From positions 1 to 55,188 of the forward strand of contig CAHJXH010000004.1 in the NCBI GenBank assembly GCA_903644075.1: a stretch of 55,188 bases of DNA. Direction: 5' to 3'. Of this stretch, positions 6,846 to 15,389 are shown one piece after another. The notes beneath the pieces are model-generated. The model worked only from the letters and a program-made list of their open reading frames with translations, made no database searches and had not been told where the DNA came from. Origin of the DNA: Sphingobacteriaceae bacterium (lineage in GTDB: Bacteria > Bacteroidota > Bacteroidia > Sphingobacteriales > Sphingobacteriaceae). Position 1 is the stretch's first letter. Each line of letters starts with the position of its first letter. A program made the position numbers and the translations under genes.

Positions 6846-8552
6846 CTACACCCCCTCCATTTTCCCAATCCTGCTATGCTTGTAGCTGTAGGTAAAGTAA
6901 ATTACCAGGCCTATAACCAGCCAGATTAAGAAACGTAACCAGTTGGTATAGCCCAACTCGGTCATCAGGTAAAAGCAGCTTAGCAGGCCTAATACAGGTA
7001 TCAGCGAAAGCTTTTTAACAAAGGACAGTACGCTTAATCCTGCAGAAAGAATGATAAACAGGAAGTATGGAAAATTCTCATGACTATTATTACCGGAGAA
7101 CAAGCCCATAATTGGTTTCCAGAAAAAGTATATACCAATTATAAAAAGAGCCGGGACTATCAGTTGTGAATTGATATATGGGATTTGGAATTTCCCTTTT
7201 ACAGATGCTTCTTTAGGAAGCAAAAGTACACCGCCACAAACCAACACGAAGGCGAATAGGGTACCAATACTGGTAAGGTCCGTTACTTCAGTAAGGTTCA
7301 TAAATAACGCTGGGATGGCTACCACAAAACCGGTTACAACAGTTGCAAATGATGGTGTTTGGTGTACCGGGTGAATACGCGAAAAAGCTTTAGGTAACAA
7401 CCCGTCGCGACTCATGCTCATCCAGATGCGCGGTTGACCCAGTTGGAATATCAATAACACACTTGCCGTTGCAATTACCGCACTGATAGATATAACATAG
7501 CTGATCTTCTTCAAACCGACATGCGAAAATACAAATGCCAGCGGATCGCCAACATCAAGCTTTTTATAGCTCACCATACCGGTAAGTACCAGGGCAATCA
7601 AAACATATAATACAGTACAGATTACTAAGGAGTAGATCATACCGCGAGGCAGATCGCGTTGTGGGTTCTCGCATTCTTCGGCAGTAGTTGATATGGCATC
7701 GAAACCAATATAGGCGAAGAATACACCAGAAACACCTTTCATCACCCCACCGAAACCGTTAGGTAAAAATGGATGCCAGTTGGCAGGTGTTACATAAAAG
7801 AATCCTAAAATTATAACGGCAATAACCACGGCAATCTTTAAAAGTACCATCGCATTGGTTACCTTTTTGGTTTCGCGAATGCCAATATATACCAGGTAAG
7901 TAATTACAATTACAATAGCCAGCGCAGGGATATTGGCGATCAGCTTGAAGTTACCAAAACCAGGTGCGGTTGACCAGGCAATGGCCTCGCTGCGCAGTTT
8001 ATCGGTAATATCTGCTACATGCCCACTGGCTGTTAACTGTTGAATGGTCCCCTGGGCGCGGAAAGCACTCAGGTAATCCATGGTCAAATATTCGGGCATG
8101 TGGATGTGGAAACCTTCGAGCAGGTTCACAAAATATTCGCTCCAGGATATTGCTACCGCGATGTTACCGATGGCATATTCCATCAGTAGATCCCAACCGA
8201 TGATCCAGGCGATCAACTCACCGAACGATGCGTAAGCATAGGTATAAGCGCTACCCGCAACAGGGATACGCGAAGCAAATTCGGCATAACACATCGCCGA
8301 AAACCCGCATGTGATAGCAGTTATTACAAAAAGGATGGTAACACCCGGGCCGCCATTGAAGGAGGCCACGCCGATAGTGGAGAAAATACCTGCGCCTACT
8401 ACGGCGGCTATACCCATAAGGGTAAGGTCTTTTACATTTAATACTTTACGGAGGTGCGATTCTGTGCCAGAATGTTCGCTATCGCTGTAACCACTGGCAA
8501 CATCAGCAAGTATGGTATCGATCGACTTTTTACGGAAGATATTTTTCGACAT
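6846..8552 (-). CDS. APC family amino acid permease
   Basis: 568 residues with about 12-14 membrane helices after a 45-residue cytoplasmic N-terminus. The first helix carries the APC signature MGIAAVVGAGIFSTIG, and FFAYIGFDAISTTAEECENP is the conserved helix-6 region of the cationic/YfnA-like group. A long hydrophilic loop (about residues 150-195) precedes helix 5. It should be an inner-membrane amino acid importer or exchanger; the substrate cannot be read from sequence. It stands divergent from the PAP2 gene with 77 bases between them, and its stop abuts the repeat of the four-helix-bundle unit. Confidence 0.9.
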   Translation of the reverse strand: MSKNIFRKKSIDTILADVASGYSDSEHSGTESHLRKVLNVKDLTLMGIAAVVGAGIFSTIGVASFNGGPGVTILFVITAITCGFSAMCYAEFASRIPVAGSAYTYAYASFGELIAWIIGWDLLMEYAIGNIAVAISWSEYFVNLLEGFHIHMPEYLTMDYLSAFRAQGTIQQLTASGHVADITDKLRSEAIAWSTAPGFGNFKLIANIPALAIVIVITYLVYIGIRETKKVTNAMVLLKIAVVIAVIILGFFYVTPANWHPFLPNGFGGVMKGVSGVFFAYIGFDAISTTAEECENPQRDLPRGMIYSLVICTVLYVLIALVLTGMVSYKKLDVGDPLAFVFSHVGLKKISYVISISAVIATASVLLIFQLGQPRIWMSMSRDGLLPKAFSRIHPVHQTPSFATVVTGFVVAIPALFMNLTEVTDLTSIGTLFAFVLVCGGVLLLPKEASVKGKFQIPYINSQLIVPALFIIGIYFFWKPIMGLFSGNNSHENFPYFLFIILSAGLSVLSFVKKLSLIPVLGLLSCFYLMTELGYTNWLRFLIWLVIGLVIYFTYSYKHSRIGKMEGV

Positions 8553-8629
8553 TAAATTTTAATCAAATTACGGAAGTCAAACATAACTATTTTTTCGATC
8601 TATTTGGGCGCATTATCGTAATTTGCGCC

Positions 8630-9292
8630 ATGAAGCTGCGTATTACCGACGTATTATATCGATTACGGTTATTTTTTATTCCATATCTTATTATTCTGAG
8701 CGCATGTTTAATCATTAAGCTCATCTACACCCGCGAAGGCATCTATTTTGCGGTGAATAGTTACCACAATACATTTGCCGACTACTTTTTTATCGGTGCA
8801 ACAGACGTAGGCGACGGCTTGTTCATGCTGTTTGTAGTTATTGCTCTGGCCCTGTTTAGTTATCGTAAGGCATTTTTAATGGCCAGCAGCTTTTTAATAA
8901 CAACCGTATTAGTGCAAGTAGCCAAACGGCTGGTACACGCTCCCCGCCCATCGGTTTACTTTACAGATCATGCCCATATTTATTATGTAAATGGGGTGAA
9001 GCTTTTTACATCAAACAGCTTTCCATCGGGCCATACAGTACAGGCATTTACCATGGCTGTTGTGCTGGCTTATTTTGCCCGGCAAAAAAGCTGGGGCTTT
9101 ATCCTTTTGCTGTTAGCCATTTTGGTAGGCTACTCGCGCATGTACCTGAGCGAGCATTTTTTCGAAGATGTAATGGCAGGCTCTATCATTGGTACAGTGG
9201 CAACAATAATATGGCTCACTATCATAGATAGCAAGCCATTTATACATACCCAGGCCTGGGCCCGGGGCTTATTGAGTAAGAAAAAAAGTTAA
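8630..9292 (+). CDS. PAP2 family phosphatase
   Basis: 220 residues with about six membrane helices. All three parts of the PAP2 active site are present: KRLVHAPRP (KxxxxxxRP), SFPSGH (PSGH with the acid-base His) and SRMYLSEHFFEDVMAG (SRxxxxxHxxxD with the nucleophilic His). Such proteins dephosphorylate lipid phosphates such as undecaprenyl diphosphate, phosphatidate or PGP at the outer face of the inner membrane; the actual lipid is not visible. It converges on the next gene with a 4-base overlap of stops (9289-9292). Confidence 0.92.
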   Translation: MKLRITDVLYRLRLFFIPYLIILSACLIIKLIYTREGIYFAVNSYHNTFADYFFIGATDVGDGLFMLFVVIALALFSYRKAFLMASSFLITTVLVQVAKRLVHAPRPSVYFTDHAHIYYVNGVKLFTSNSFPSGHTVQAFTMAVVLAYFARQKSWGFILLLLAILVGYSRMYLSEHFFEDVMAGSIIGTVATIIWLTIIDSKPFIHTQAWARGLLSKKKS

Positions 9293-9951
9293 GCCGTTAC
9301 CTGCTTGCGTTTACGGCTGCGTACCACCATTACAATGATAATGATGAGGATTATGCCGCCCGCAATTAATGCTATTTTTAAAGCCTTATGCATGCCGGTA
9401 AACTTACCGTATGTACTGTACTGATCTGTACCGTCGAAACTTGCGGCTGTTTTTATTGAAGCAAAAAACTGGTCGGCTTCTTTTTTGGCAATGTCCTCAC
9501 GTTGCAGCGGATACACAAACTGGAAAGTATAGGTTGCATCTTTCGTATACAAAATCCTGAATTTCCTGATCTGCTCACCCTGGGTGTCATCACTGGTACT
9601 TAATGCAAAATCACGTACCTCAACATTATTAACAATGGTATCGTGGCTGTTTAAGATGGTTCCGTTACCCGAGCTTTTGAGCAGCTTGTTAGTATATTCT
9701 TTAAAAACCTTATTAAGGTCCTTCTCCTTTTTAAGCGGTTTATCAGTAGGGTTTGGTGCTTTAATTACGATCATAAAACCCAGTGTACCGGTTCCGGAAT
9801 AGATAGTTTGGCCGAGGGTATCGCGTTTTTCAAATTCGGCAGGTAAGGAAACCGTTACCAGGTTATCTATTTTTACAGGTTTAATTACCTGAGCATGGGC
9901 TGTTGCTATTGCAAGTATGGTTATATAAAAACCTATCAGTATCTTTTTCAT
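9289..9951 (-). CDS. Hypothetical secreted protein with C-terminal membrane anchor
   Basis: 220 residues. The signal peptide (MKKILIGFYITILAIATAHA, then QVIKPV) is followed by a soluble domain of about 165 residues with alternating strands (NLVTVSLPAEFEKRDTLGQTIY). A membrane helix at about 195-213 (ALKIALIAGGIILIIIIVM) and a basic tail RSRKRKQ come last. The predicted topology is periplasmic domain, inner-membrane anchor, short cytoplasmic tail. The family is not recognised; the fold resembles lipoprotein-like PsbP/DUF-type domains only in a general way. It lies 66 bases downstream of the M3 peptidase on the same strand. Confidence 0.75.
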   Translation of the reverse strand: MKKILIGFYITILAIATAHAQVIKPVKIDNLVTVSLPAEFEKRDTLGQTIYSGTGTLGFMIVIKAPNPTDKPLKKEKDLNKVFKEYTNKLLKSSGNGTILNSHDTIVNNVEVRDFALSTSDDTQGEQIRKFRILYTKDATYTFQFVYPLQREDIAKKEADQFFASIKTAASFDGTDQYSTYGKFTGMHKALKIALIAGGIILIIIIVMVVRSRKRKQVTA

Positions 9952-10017
9952 AGTTATTTGTTATAACTAAAAAAACACCGATAGGTTTTAAAGAAGGTTA
10001 GGAATGATGCCCTGTAA

Positions 10018-11718
10018 TTACAATTTAGCCAGTTCGCTCTTCACAAAAGCAACCAGTTCTTTCACGTATTCGGCGCTGAAATCAAATTTAATTCCTGCTG
10101 TTTCGTAAATCTCTTTAATGGTTTTGGTGTAACCTAATTTTAAGGCATCCAGGTATTGCTGAAGCCCTTTTTCAGGATTTTCCTTGTAGTTTTTCCATAC
10201 CGCAATTGCGCCTAATTGTGCCATACCGTATTCGATATAGTAAAATGGCACTTCGAAAATATGCAGCTGTTTTTGCCACAGGTTGGCTTCTGCTTCTTTA
10301 TTATCGCTCCACTCAACAAAGCTGGCACCAAAACGCTCATAGATTTGCATCCAGGCATCGCGACGCTGCTCGTCGGTATGGTCGGGGTTGGTATAGATCC
10401 AGTGTTGAAACTGGTCTACCACGGCTACCCAAGGCAGGGTTTTAATTACATCAATTAATTGATCGCGTTTAGCACGTTTCAATTCTTCCGGATCACTGAA
10501 AAAAACATCCCAGTTATCCATCGAAATTAACTCCATCGACATGGAAGCCAATTCGGCAACCTCTGATGGGCAATGTTTAAAATCGTTCAACTCTAAGTCT
10601 GCCGTCAAAAAGGTATGTACCGCATGGCCGCCTTCGTGTACCATGGTAGTCAGGTCGCGGAAAGTATTGGCCGAATTCATGAAGATAAAAGGTGCACCAG
10701 TTTCGGCCAGCGGATAGTTATACCCCCCCGGGGCTTTACCTTTGCGGCTCTCCACATCAAACAGCTTGTTTTCTTTCATGATCTCCAAACGCTCACCCAA
10801 ATAACGGCTGATGTTGCTGAAACACTGAATTGATTTCTCGATCAGTTCTTCACCATTCTGGAAAGGTTTTAATGGAGCCTGACCAGTAATATCAACATCC
10901 GTATCCCAAGGCTTTAAAGCCTGTAATCCTAAGGCTTCTTTACGTTTTTCGGCTTGCTCTTTCAGCACAGGCACCACTTCCAGCTCAATGGCTTCGTGGA
11001 AACTATAGCAATCCTGTGGCGTGTAATCAAAGCGCCCTAATGCCTGGAACATATAATCGCGGAAGTTTTCGAAACCCGCGTTCAAGGCTACTTTATGGCG
11101 AAGCACACGCAGCAGATCGAACAGTTTATCCAGCTCTTCCTTATTCTCCAAACGGCGACCGGTGATCTTCTCCCAGGCCTCCCGGCGTTTTTCACGATCA
11201 GGACTTTTTAAGATAGCCGCAGCTTGTTCTAAAGTAAATTCTTTATCACCAATATGTACCGACATGCCGCCGGTGATCGACTGGTATTTCTGCTGTTCTA
11301 CCTGAATCTCGGTCTGGATTGGAATATTTTCCTCGCGGAATAATTCTAATGATTTTTTGATGCTACGCAGATAAACGAAATATTTATCATTATCCAGTTG
11401 GTCGAAGAATTCACTTTCAACCAGCTTTTTATTCAGCTCATTGCTGTAAGGCGCAATCTTCGGCTCAATTTCGGTAGCGAAGTATTGGAAGTTTTGCAAC
11501 AACTCCTCGCTCACGGTATCGCAGGTCATGCGAATATAGCGCCATGCAAAATCCTCTTCAATAGCAGCTTCAAACTCGCTGCGGTCGCGCAGCCATTGCT
11601 CTAATTCTTCAACCGAGTTAATCTGGCGATCGCGCAGTTCAATCAAAAGTGGCTCTAAGTTTTCCCACTTCATTTCCAGGTTTTCTGGTATATAATGTTT
11701 TGCTTTTTTATGGATCAT
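10018..11718 (-). CDS. pepF: M3 family oligoendopeptidase
   Basis: 566 residues, the normal length for PepF-type M3 metallopeptidases. The zinc motif HEGGH is at 361-365 (TTMVHEGGHAVHTF), and the third ligand Glu sits in the following CPSEVAELASMSMEL block. An AETGAPFIFMNSANTFRDL stretch precedes the zinc site, as in the family. It cleaves short peptides in the cytoplasm. The ATG at 11718 gives MIHKKAKHYIP, a usual start. A repeat-rich 205-base region separates it from the upstream epimerase gene. Confidence 0.93.
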   Translation of the reverse strand: MIHKKAKHYIPENLEMKWENLEPLLIELRDRQINSVEELEQWLRDRSEFEAAIEEDFAWRYIRMTCDTVSEELLQNFQYFATEIEPKIAPYSNELNKKLVESEFFDQLDNDKYFVYLRSIKKSLELFREENIPIQTEIQVEQQKYQSITGGMSVHIGDKEFTLEQAAAILKSPDREKRREAWEKITGRRLENKEELDKLFDLLRVLRHKVALNAGFENFRDYMFQALGRFDYTPQDCYSFHEAIELEVVPVLKEQAEKRKEALGLQALKPWDTDVDITGQAPLKPFQNGEELIEKSIQCFSNISRYLGERLEIMKENKLFDVESRKGKAPGGYNYPLAETGAPFIFMNSANTFRDLTTMVHEGGHAVHTFLTADLELNDFKHCPSEVAELASMSMELISMDNWDVFFSDPEELKRAKRDQLIDVIKTLPWVAVVDQFQHWIYTNPDHTDEQRRDAWMQIYERFGASFVEWSDNKEAEANLWQKQLHIFEVPFYYIEYGMAQLGAIAVWKNYKENPEKGLQQYLDALKLGYTKTIKEIYETAGIKFDFSAEYVKELVAFVKSELAKL

Positions 11719-11729
11719 GGTATTTGATC

Positions 11730-11760
11730 TGCAAATGTGCAGATGTGCAAATATGCAGAT
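11730..11760. repeat. Short imperfect direct repeats upstream of pepF
   Basis: Four adjoining copies of a unit close to TGCARATRTGCA occur directly 5' of the peptidase gene. This could be a low-complexity regulatory patch or part of a dispersed repeat; sequence alone does not decide. Confidence 0.4.
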
Positions 11761-11774
11761 TATTGTGAGAATCG

Positions 11775-11919
11775 GAATTTACTGAATTCAAGAATTAACA
11801 GAATTATGGCAAATATTGTCTGAACCAGAATTCATAGAATTTTTAGAATTATAAGATTTACCTTGATATTAAAATCGTTATTTCAATACATTCTGTTAAT
11901 TCTTTAATTCAGTAAATTC
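11775..11919. repeat. 145-base inverted-repeat element (MITE- or REP-like)
   Basis: Two 30-base arms (11775-11804 and 11890-11919) are reverse complements at 29 of 30 positions, with an 85-base AT-rich centre that contains further GAATT-type units. The right arm stops 4 bases short of the epimerase stop codon (11924). No coding capacity is seen. Size and structure fit a non-autonomous palindromic element that could also end transcription from the epimerase gene. Confidence 0.75.
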
Positions 11920-11923
11920 TGGT

Positions 11924-12856
11924 TCAAGACTTTTTAAACAGCGTTTGCGAGAGCTCAACGATACCATCACGATAGGTTGTTGGCTTTACATTGAAGAATT
12001 TCTCAAACTTATCTGAATTGAAAACATAGTTATGATCATACTGATAGTACATCTCAACCGAATCTTTTACCAGCGGATTAAATAAACCAAATAATTGCAT
12101 CATCAGCTTATTGATGGTAGTGTATTTGGGTTTAGTGTTAAATACATCGGCAGCCAATTCCATAAACTGTACACCAGTTAATGGCGCAGCTGTTGGCACA
12201 TGCCAGATTTGGCTATCACTTTCGGGCTTTTGGCCGAGCAGGTACATGGCATTGCCACAATCGGGGATATAAGAAAATGAGTGTAGCGTTTTAGATTTAC
12301 CTATCCATTGGGCTCTTTCGCCTTTGGCATATTTAGCCAACACCATGCCGTCGAAGAAACTGTTCATAGTTTCGGCACCGTAAAAATCGGCGGCACGTAT
12401 GATACTTCCTTTAACGTTACCTTCTTTTATCTCATCCATTAATTGCGTGGCAATTTTAGCGCGAACCTCGCCCTTTACACTTAGGGGGTTGTATGGTGTG
12501 GTTTCTAACATCGGGCCGTTTACCAGGCCGTACATGTATACGTTATCGAAAAATATAAAGCGGGCACCAGTTTCTTTAGCTGCGTTAATCATGTTTTGCA
12601 TAATAACCGGCCATTGCTGCTGCCAAATAATTTTATTGTAAACCAGCCCTGCACACAGGTAAATAACATCCGATCCTTTTGCGGCTTGCAACACTTCGGC
12701 ATAGTTCAATAAGTCTGCTTTTTGCCAGGTGATATTGTTACCTGTGAAAGTTGATGGGCGCCTGCTCACCAGACGAACGTTTTCATTTTCACTAATTAAT
12801 TTGCGGGTTAAAGCGTTGGCTACCGGGCCGCCTGCTCCAAATATGGTGTGTATCAT
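11924..12856 (-). CDS. NAD-dependent epimerase/dehydratase family protein
   Basis: 310 residues from the ATG at 12856. It is an extended SDR with a Rossmann start MIHTIFGAGGPVANAL (GxGGxxA variant of the GxxGxxG loop), VRLVSRRPS after strand 2, and YMYGLVNGPM with Tyr at the usual catalytic region. The frame is open to an ATG at 12886, but that codon lies inside TATGTTTG, a -7 promoter match, so the internal start beginning at the Rossmann strand is preferred. The substrate, probably a sugar nucleotide or other metabolite, is not evident. Upstream lies a 280-base non-coding region with a TGTTCC repeat cluster. Confidence 0.85.
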   Translation of the reverse strand: MIHTIFGAGGPVANALTRKLISENENVRLVSRRPSTFTGNNITWQKADLLNYAEVLQAAKGSDVIYLCAGLVYNKIIWQQQWPVIMQNMINAAKETGARFIFFDNVYMYGLVNGPMLETTPYNPLSVKGEVRAKIATQLMDEIKEGNVKGSIIRAADFYGAETMNSFFDGMVLAKYAKGERAQWIGKSKTLHSFSYIPDCGNAMYLLGQKPESDSQIWHVPTAAPLTGVQFMELAADVFNTKPKYTTINKLMMQLFGLFNPLVKDSVEMYYQYDHNYVFNSDKFEKFFNVKPTTYRDGIVELSQTLFKKS

Positions 12857-12879
12857 TGTTTTTCTGTTTTTGTATGATA

Positions 12880-12887
12880 CAAACATA
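12880..12887 (-). promoter_or_regulatory. Candidate -7 box of the epimerase gene
   Basis: TATGTTTG on the minus strand matches TAnnTTTG and lies 23 bases before the preferred ATG at 12856. The -33 element is weak. The box overlaps the alternative upstream start codon at 12886. Confidence 0.45.
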
Positions 12888-13074
12888 CAAGTAGTCTGAA
12901 ACAGAAAACGTTATCTTAAGATAATAAAAACAGGGGCGATGAGGGTGATAGTGGCTAAGCTTTTTAGGGAAGAGACATCTTCAGAGGGTGTTCTGGACTT
13001 TTAAGTCATTTTTTATATTCGCATTAAAAACGTCTTAAAGACATCATCAGCCCACTTTTGCACCATATTACCAT

Positions 13075-13122
13075 GGTGTTCCGGGTGTTCCAAAGTGTTC
13101 CGCTTTCAAAAAACGGAACACC
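13075..13122. repeat. Cluster of GTGTTCC repeats (three direct, one inverted)
   Basis: GTGTTCC occurs three times in direct orientation (within 13075-13082, 13084-13091 and 13094-13101), spaced 9-10 bases, and once inverted (GGAACACC, 13115-13122). The third and fourth copies form an 8-base stem (GTGTTCCG/CGGAACAC) around a 11-base loop. The cluster sits between the Crp-type regulator stop (13137) and the epimerase promoter. It could be a terminator-like hairpin without a clear T run, or a multi-site operator. Confidence 0.55.
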
Positions 13123-13136
13123 TAAATGTGAAAGTT

Positions 13137-13736
13137 TTAAACCAGGATGCGCCTGCGGATGCGCGAAAGGGAAACGGGTGTAATACCCAAAAAGTTGGCA
13201 ATGTAGTGTTGCGGCATCCTACGCAGAATATCCCTGCCCGATTCTAAAAGTTTGATATACCGTTCTTCTGGCGATTGGGTGATGAAGGCAGTAACCCGGT
13301 CGTCATAACAGCACAAGTAATACTCAGCTACTAACCGGCCGAAGCGTTCCATTTTGTGGCCGAGCTTTTCACTGGCCAGCATTTCCTGCAAGCTTTTATG
13401 GCTGATGAGAATGAGTTCGGTGTCTTCCAGGGCCTGGATATAATTATTGGCAGGCTCGCGTTTTAAAAAGCTCGTGTATGAACTCATAAACTCGTTCTCG
13501 AAACTAAAGTAACCTGTTATATCGGTACCGTCATTGGTCAAGTGAAAGTACCGCACCGAGCCTTTATTTACAAAGCCGAAATGGTTGCACACCTTTCCGG
13601 CTTCAATGAAATAGGTTTTCTTTTTTAAGCTAATAAACTCCAGGTAACTGCAAAACAATTCCCATTCATCGTTAGTAAAAACGACGAACGGCTGTAGGTG
13701 CTCCCTAAAGTTATATTTAGCTTTTAGCGTATCCAT
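13137..13736 (-). CDS. Crp/Fnr family transcriptional regulator
   Basis: 199 residues. The N-terminal cyclic-nucleotide-binding-like beta-roll runs to about residue 115 (KKKTYFIEAGKVCNHFGFVNKGSVRYF). A dimer helix follows (about 120-150), then a C-terminal HTH (MPQHYIANFLGITPVSLSRIRRRI). The phosphate-binding cassette of true cAMP receptors is not conserved, as is usual in Bacteroidota members of this family, so the ligand is unknown. Its start overlaps the end of ubiA by 13 bases (13724-13736), so the two are co-transcribed. The coupling hints at regulation linked to quinone or redox state, which is inference. Confidence 0.88.
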   Translation of the reverse strand: MDTLKAKYNFREHLQPFVVFTNDEWELFCSYLEFISLKKKTYFIEAGKVCNHFGFVNKGSVRYFHLTNDGTDITGYFSFENEFMSSYTSFLKREPANNYIQALEDTELILISHKSLQEMLASEKLGHKMERFGRLVAEYYLCCYDDRVTAFITQSPEERYIKLLESGRDILRRMPQHYIANFLGITPVSLSRIRRRILV

Positions 13737-14578
13737 AATCTATCGATTAAGAATAGCGTGGCAAATACTACACTTGCAATACCGTTGGTAGTCATAAAGG
13801 CAAAGTTTACACGACTGAGATCGTTGGGTTTAACCAGGCTATGCTGATAAAACAGCATGCTGCAAAACACGCCGATACCTAAATAATAAGGGATGCCTAC
13901 ATGCGTAAAAAACACCGGCATAATAATAAACGCCGCCGATAATACATGCAAAAAGCTCGACAGGTTTAAGGCTTTCACCTTGCCTAGGTAAGCAGGTATA
14001 GAGTGTAGTTTTTCGTTTCGGTCAAAGTCTTCATCCTGTAAGGCATAGATAATATCGAAACCACTCACCCAGCATAAAACAGATAATGAGAATAGTATCG
14101 GCAAAATGTTAAACTCGCCTGTAACCACTAAATAGGCACCTATTGGAGCTAATGATAAACCCAGGCCTAATACCATATGGCAAAGTGCCGTAAAACGCTT
14201 GGTAGCGCTATATCCCATCACCACAAATAAAGCCACCGGCGACAGGTAAAAGCATAACGGATTAATAAACCAGGTAGCCGCTAAAAATAAGGCACAGTTT
14301 ACCAAAGTAAAAGTAAGCGCCGCTGCAGGACTAATCCGCCCAGCCGGGATATCACGCACCTTTGTACGGGGGTTTTTAACATCAATGTCCCTATCCAGAT
14401 AGCGGTTAAAGGCCATGGCCGAGTTACGTGCGAAAACCATGCACAGCACCATCAGCAAAAGTTTCTGCCATTCAAATTTGTGATTAGTAGTGGTTACTGC
14501 CAAAAAGAAGCCGATAAAGGCAAATGGCATTGCAAATATGGTGTGTGAAAATGTTACTAAGGAGAAGTATTTTTTCAT
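13724..14578 (-). CDS. ubiA: UbiA family prenyltransferase (4-hydroxybenzoate octaprenyltransferase-like)
   Basis: 284 residues with about eight membrane helices. The first Asp-rich motif N58-x3-D62-x3-D66 lies in FNRYLDRDIDVKNPRT. The second, SGFDIIYALQDEDFDRNEKLHS, carries the D-x-x-x-D pattern. The enzyme attaches a polyprenyl chain to an aromatic acid in the inner membrane. In organisms with menaquinone as the only quinone, relatives of this length act in the futalosine route (MqnP), so a menaquinone role is more likely than ubiquinone. It ends in a 13-base overlap with the Crp-type regulator. Confidence 0.88.
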   Translation of the reverse strand: MKKYFSLVTFSHTIFAMPFAFIGFFLAVTTTNHKFEWQKLLLMVLCMVFARNSAMAFNRYLDRDIDVKNPRTKVRDIPAGRISPAAALTFTLVNCALFLAATWFINPLCFYLSPVALFVVMGYSATKRFTALCHMVLGLGLSLAPIGAYLVVTGEFNILPILFSLSVLCWVSGFDIIYALQDEDFDRNEKLHSIPAYLGKVKALNLSSFLHVLSAAFIIMPVFFTHVGIPYYLGIGVFCSMLFYQHSLVKPNDLSRVNFAFMTTNGIASVVFATLFLIDRLWIR

Positions 14579-14598
14579 GTGTGTTTATTCAAAAAGCC

Positions 14599-14626
14599 CG
14601 TCATTGCTTCGTTCCTCGCAATAACG
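14599..14626. repeat. REP-like hairpin between yihA and ubiA
   Basis: CGTCATTGC and GCAATAACG (8 of 9 complementary) enclose TTCGTTCCTC. The phrase CGTCATTGC...GAGGAACGAAG (in the reverse sense) is a palindromic repeat often seen between Bacteroidota genes. It occurs once in this window. Confidence 0.6.
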
Positions 14627-14654
14627 TTATCATTTATTATTCTGCGTTGTTCTT

Positions 14655-15278
14655 TTATTTATAATCCATATTATCAATACCGGTAAACTTGGCATTAATA
14701 CTATCAATAAAACCAAGCACTTCATCACGGCCTAATTTATTCTCGGCTGAGGTAATAAAGTAATCAGGCATCGGGTCGAAAGTCTCAGTCAGCTTACGTT
14801 TAAACTGGGCAACGTTTTGGTCAGTTTTTAAGCCCGATTGCTTATCGGCCTTGGTAAATATAATTACAAATGGCAGGCCATGCTCGCCAAGCCAGTTGCA
14901 AAATTCAAGATCAATCTTTTGGGGCTCGAGGCGGCTATCGATCAATACCATTACGCATTGCAGGCTTTCTCGCTTATCGAGGTAAAAGCGGATAAACTTG
15001 TTCCAGTCTTCTTTTTTACTTTTAGAGATCCGGGCATACCCATAACCGGGTAAATCGACCAGGAACCACTCGTCGTTAATTAAAAAATGGTTAATTAACT
15101 GGGTTTTACCGGGGGTTTGCGAAGTTTTAGCCAGGCCTTTTTTAGCGGTAAGCATATTAATAAGCGAAGACTTGCCTACATTCGAACGCCCTATAAACGC
15201 ATATTCTGGTTTTTCGGGTGGAGGGAGTTTGGATACCTGCGTATTACTGCAAATAAATTCTGCCGATTTTACAATCAT
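14655..15278 (-). CDS. yihA: Ribosome biogenesis GTP-binding protein YihA/YsxC (EngB)
   Basis: 207 residues from the ATG at 15278. GTPase motifs are G1 GRSNVGKS (30-37), G3 DLPGYG, G4 TKAD and a terminal SAEN. It is an essential TRAFAC GTPase assisting 50S subunit assembly. The frame is open 15 codons further to 15323, but that extension crosses a complete promoter (TTG 15312-15314, TACCTTTG 15283-15290), so the start MIVKSAEF is chosen. Transcription would begin at or just before the ATG, giving a leaderless or nearly leaderless mRNA. Confidence 0.95.
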   Translation of the reverse strand: MIVKSAEFICSNTQVSKLPPPEKPEYAFIGRSNVGKSSLINMLTAKKGLAKTSQTPGKTQLINHFLINDEWFLVDLPGYGYARISKSKKEDWNKFIRFYLDKRESLQCVMVLIDSRLEPQKIDLEFCNWLGEHGLPFVIIFTKADKQSGLKTDQNVAQFKRKLTETFDPMPDYFITSAENKLGRDEVLGFIDSINAKFTGIDNMDYK

Positions 15279-15282
15279 AATG

Positions 15283-15314
15283 CAAAGGTAGGGTTTTAGT
15301 TTTAAGCATAGCAA
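15283..15314 (-). promoter_or_regulatory. yihA promoter
   Basis: On the minus strand TTG (15312-15314), a 21-base spacer and TACCTTTG (15283-15290) match the Bacteroidota TTG/TAnnTTTG promoter. The -7 box ends only 4 bases before the ATG at 15278. Confidence 0.65.
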
Positions 15315-15389
15315 TATTGCCAATTTTACACTGCTCCTACAGTTATTACAAAGGTTAATATTAAATTTGAATGTTTAAACATATAATTT

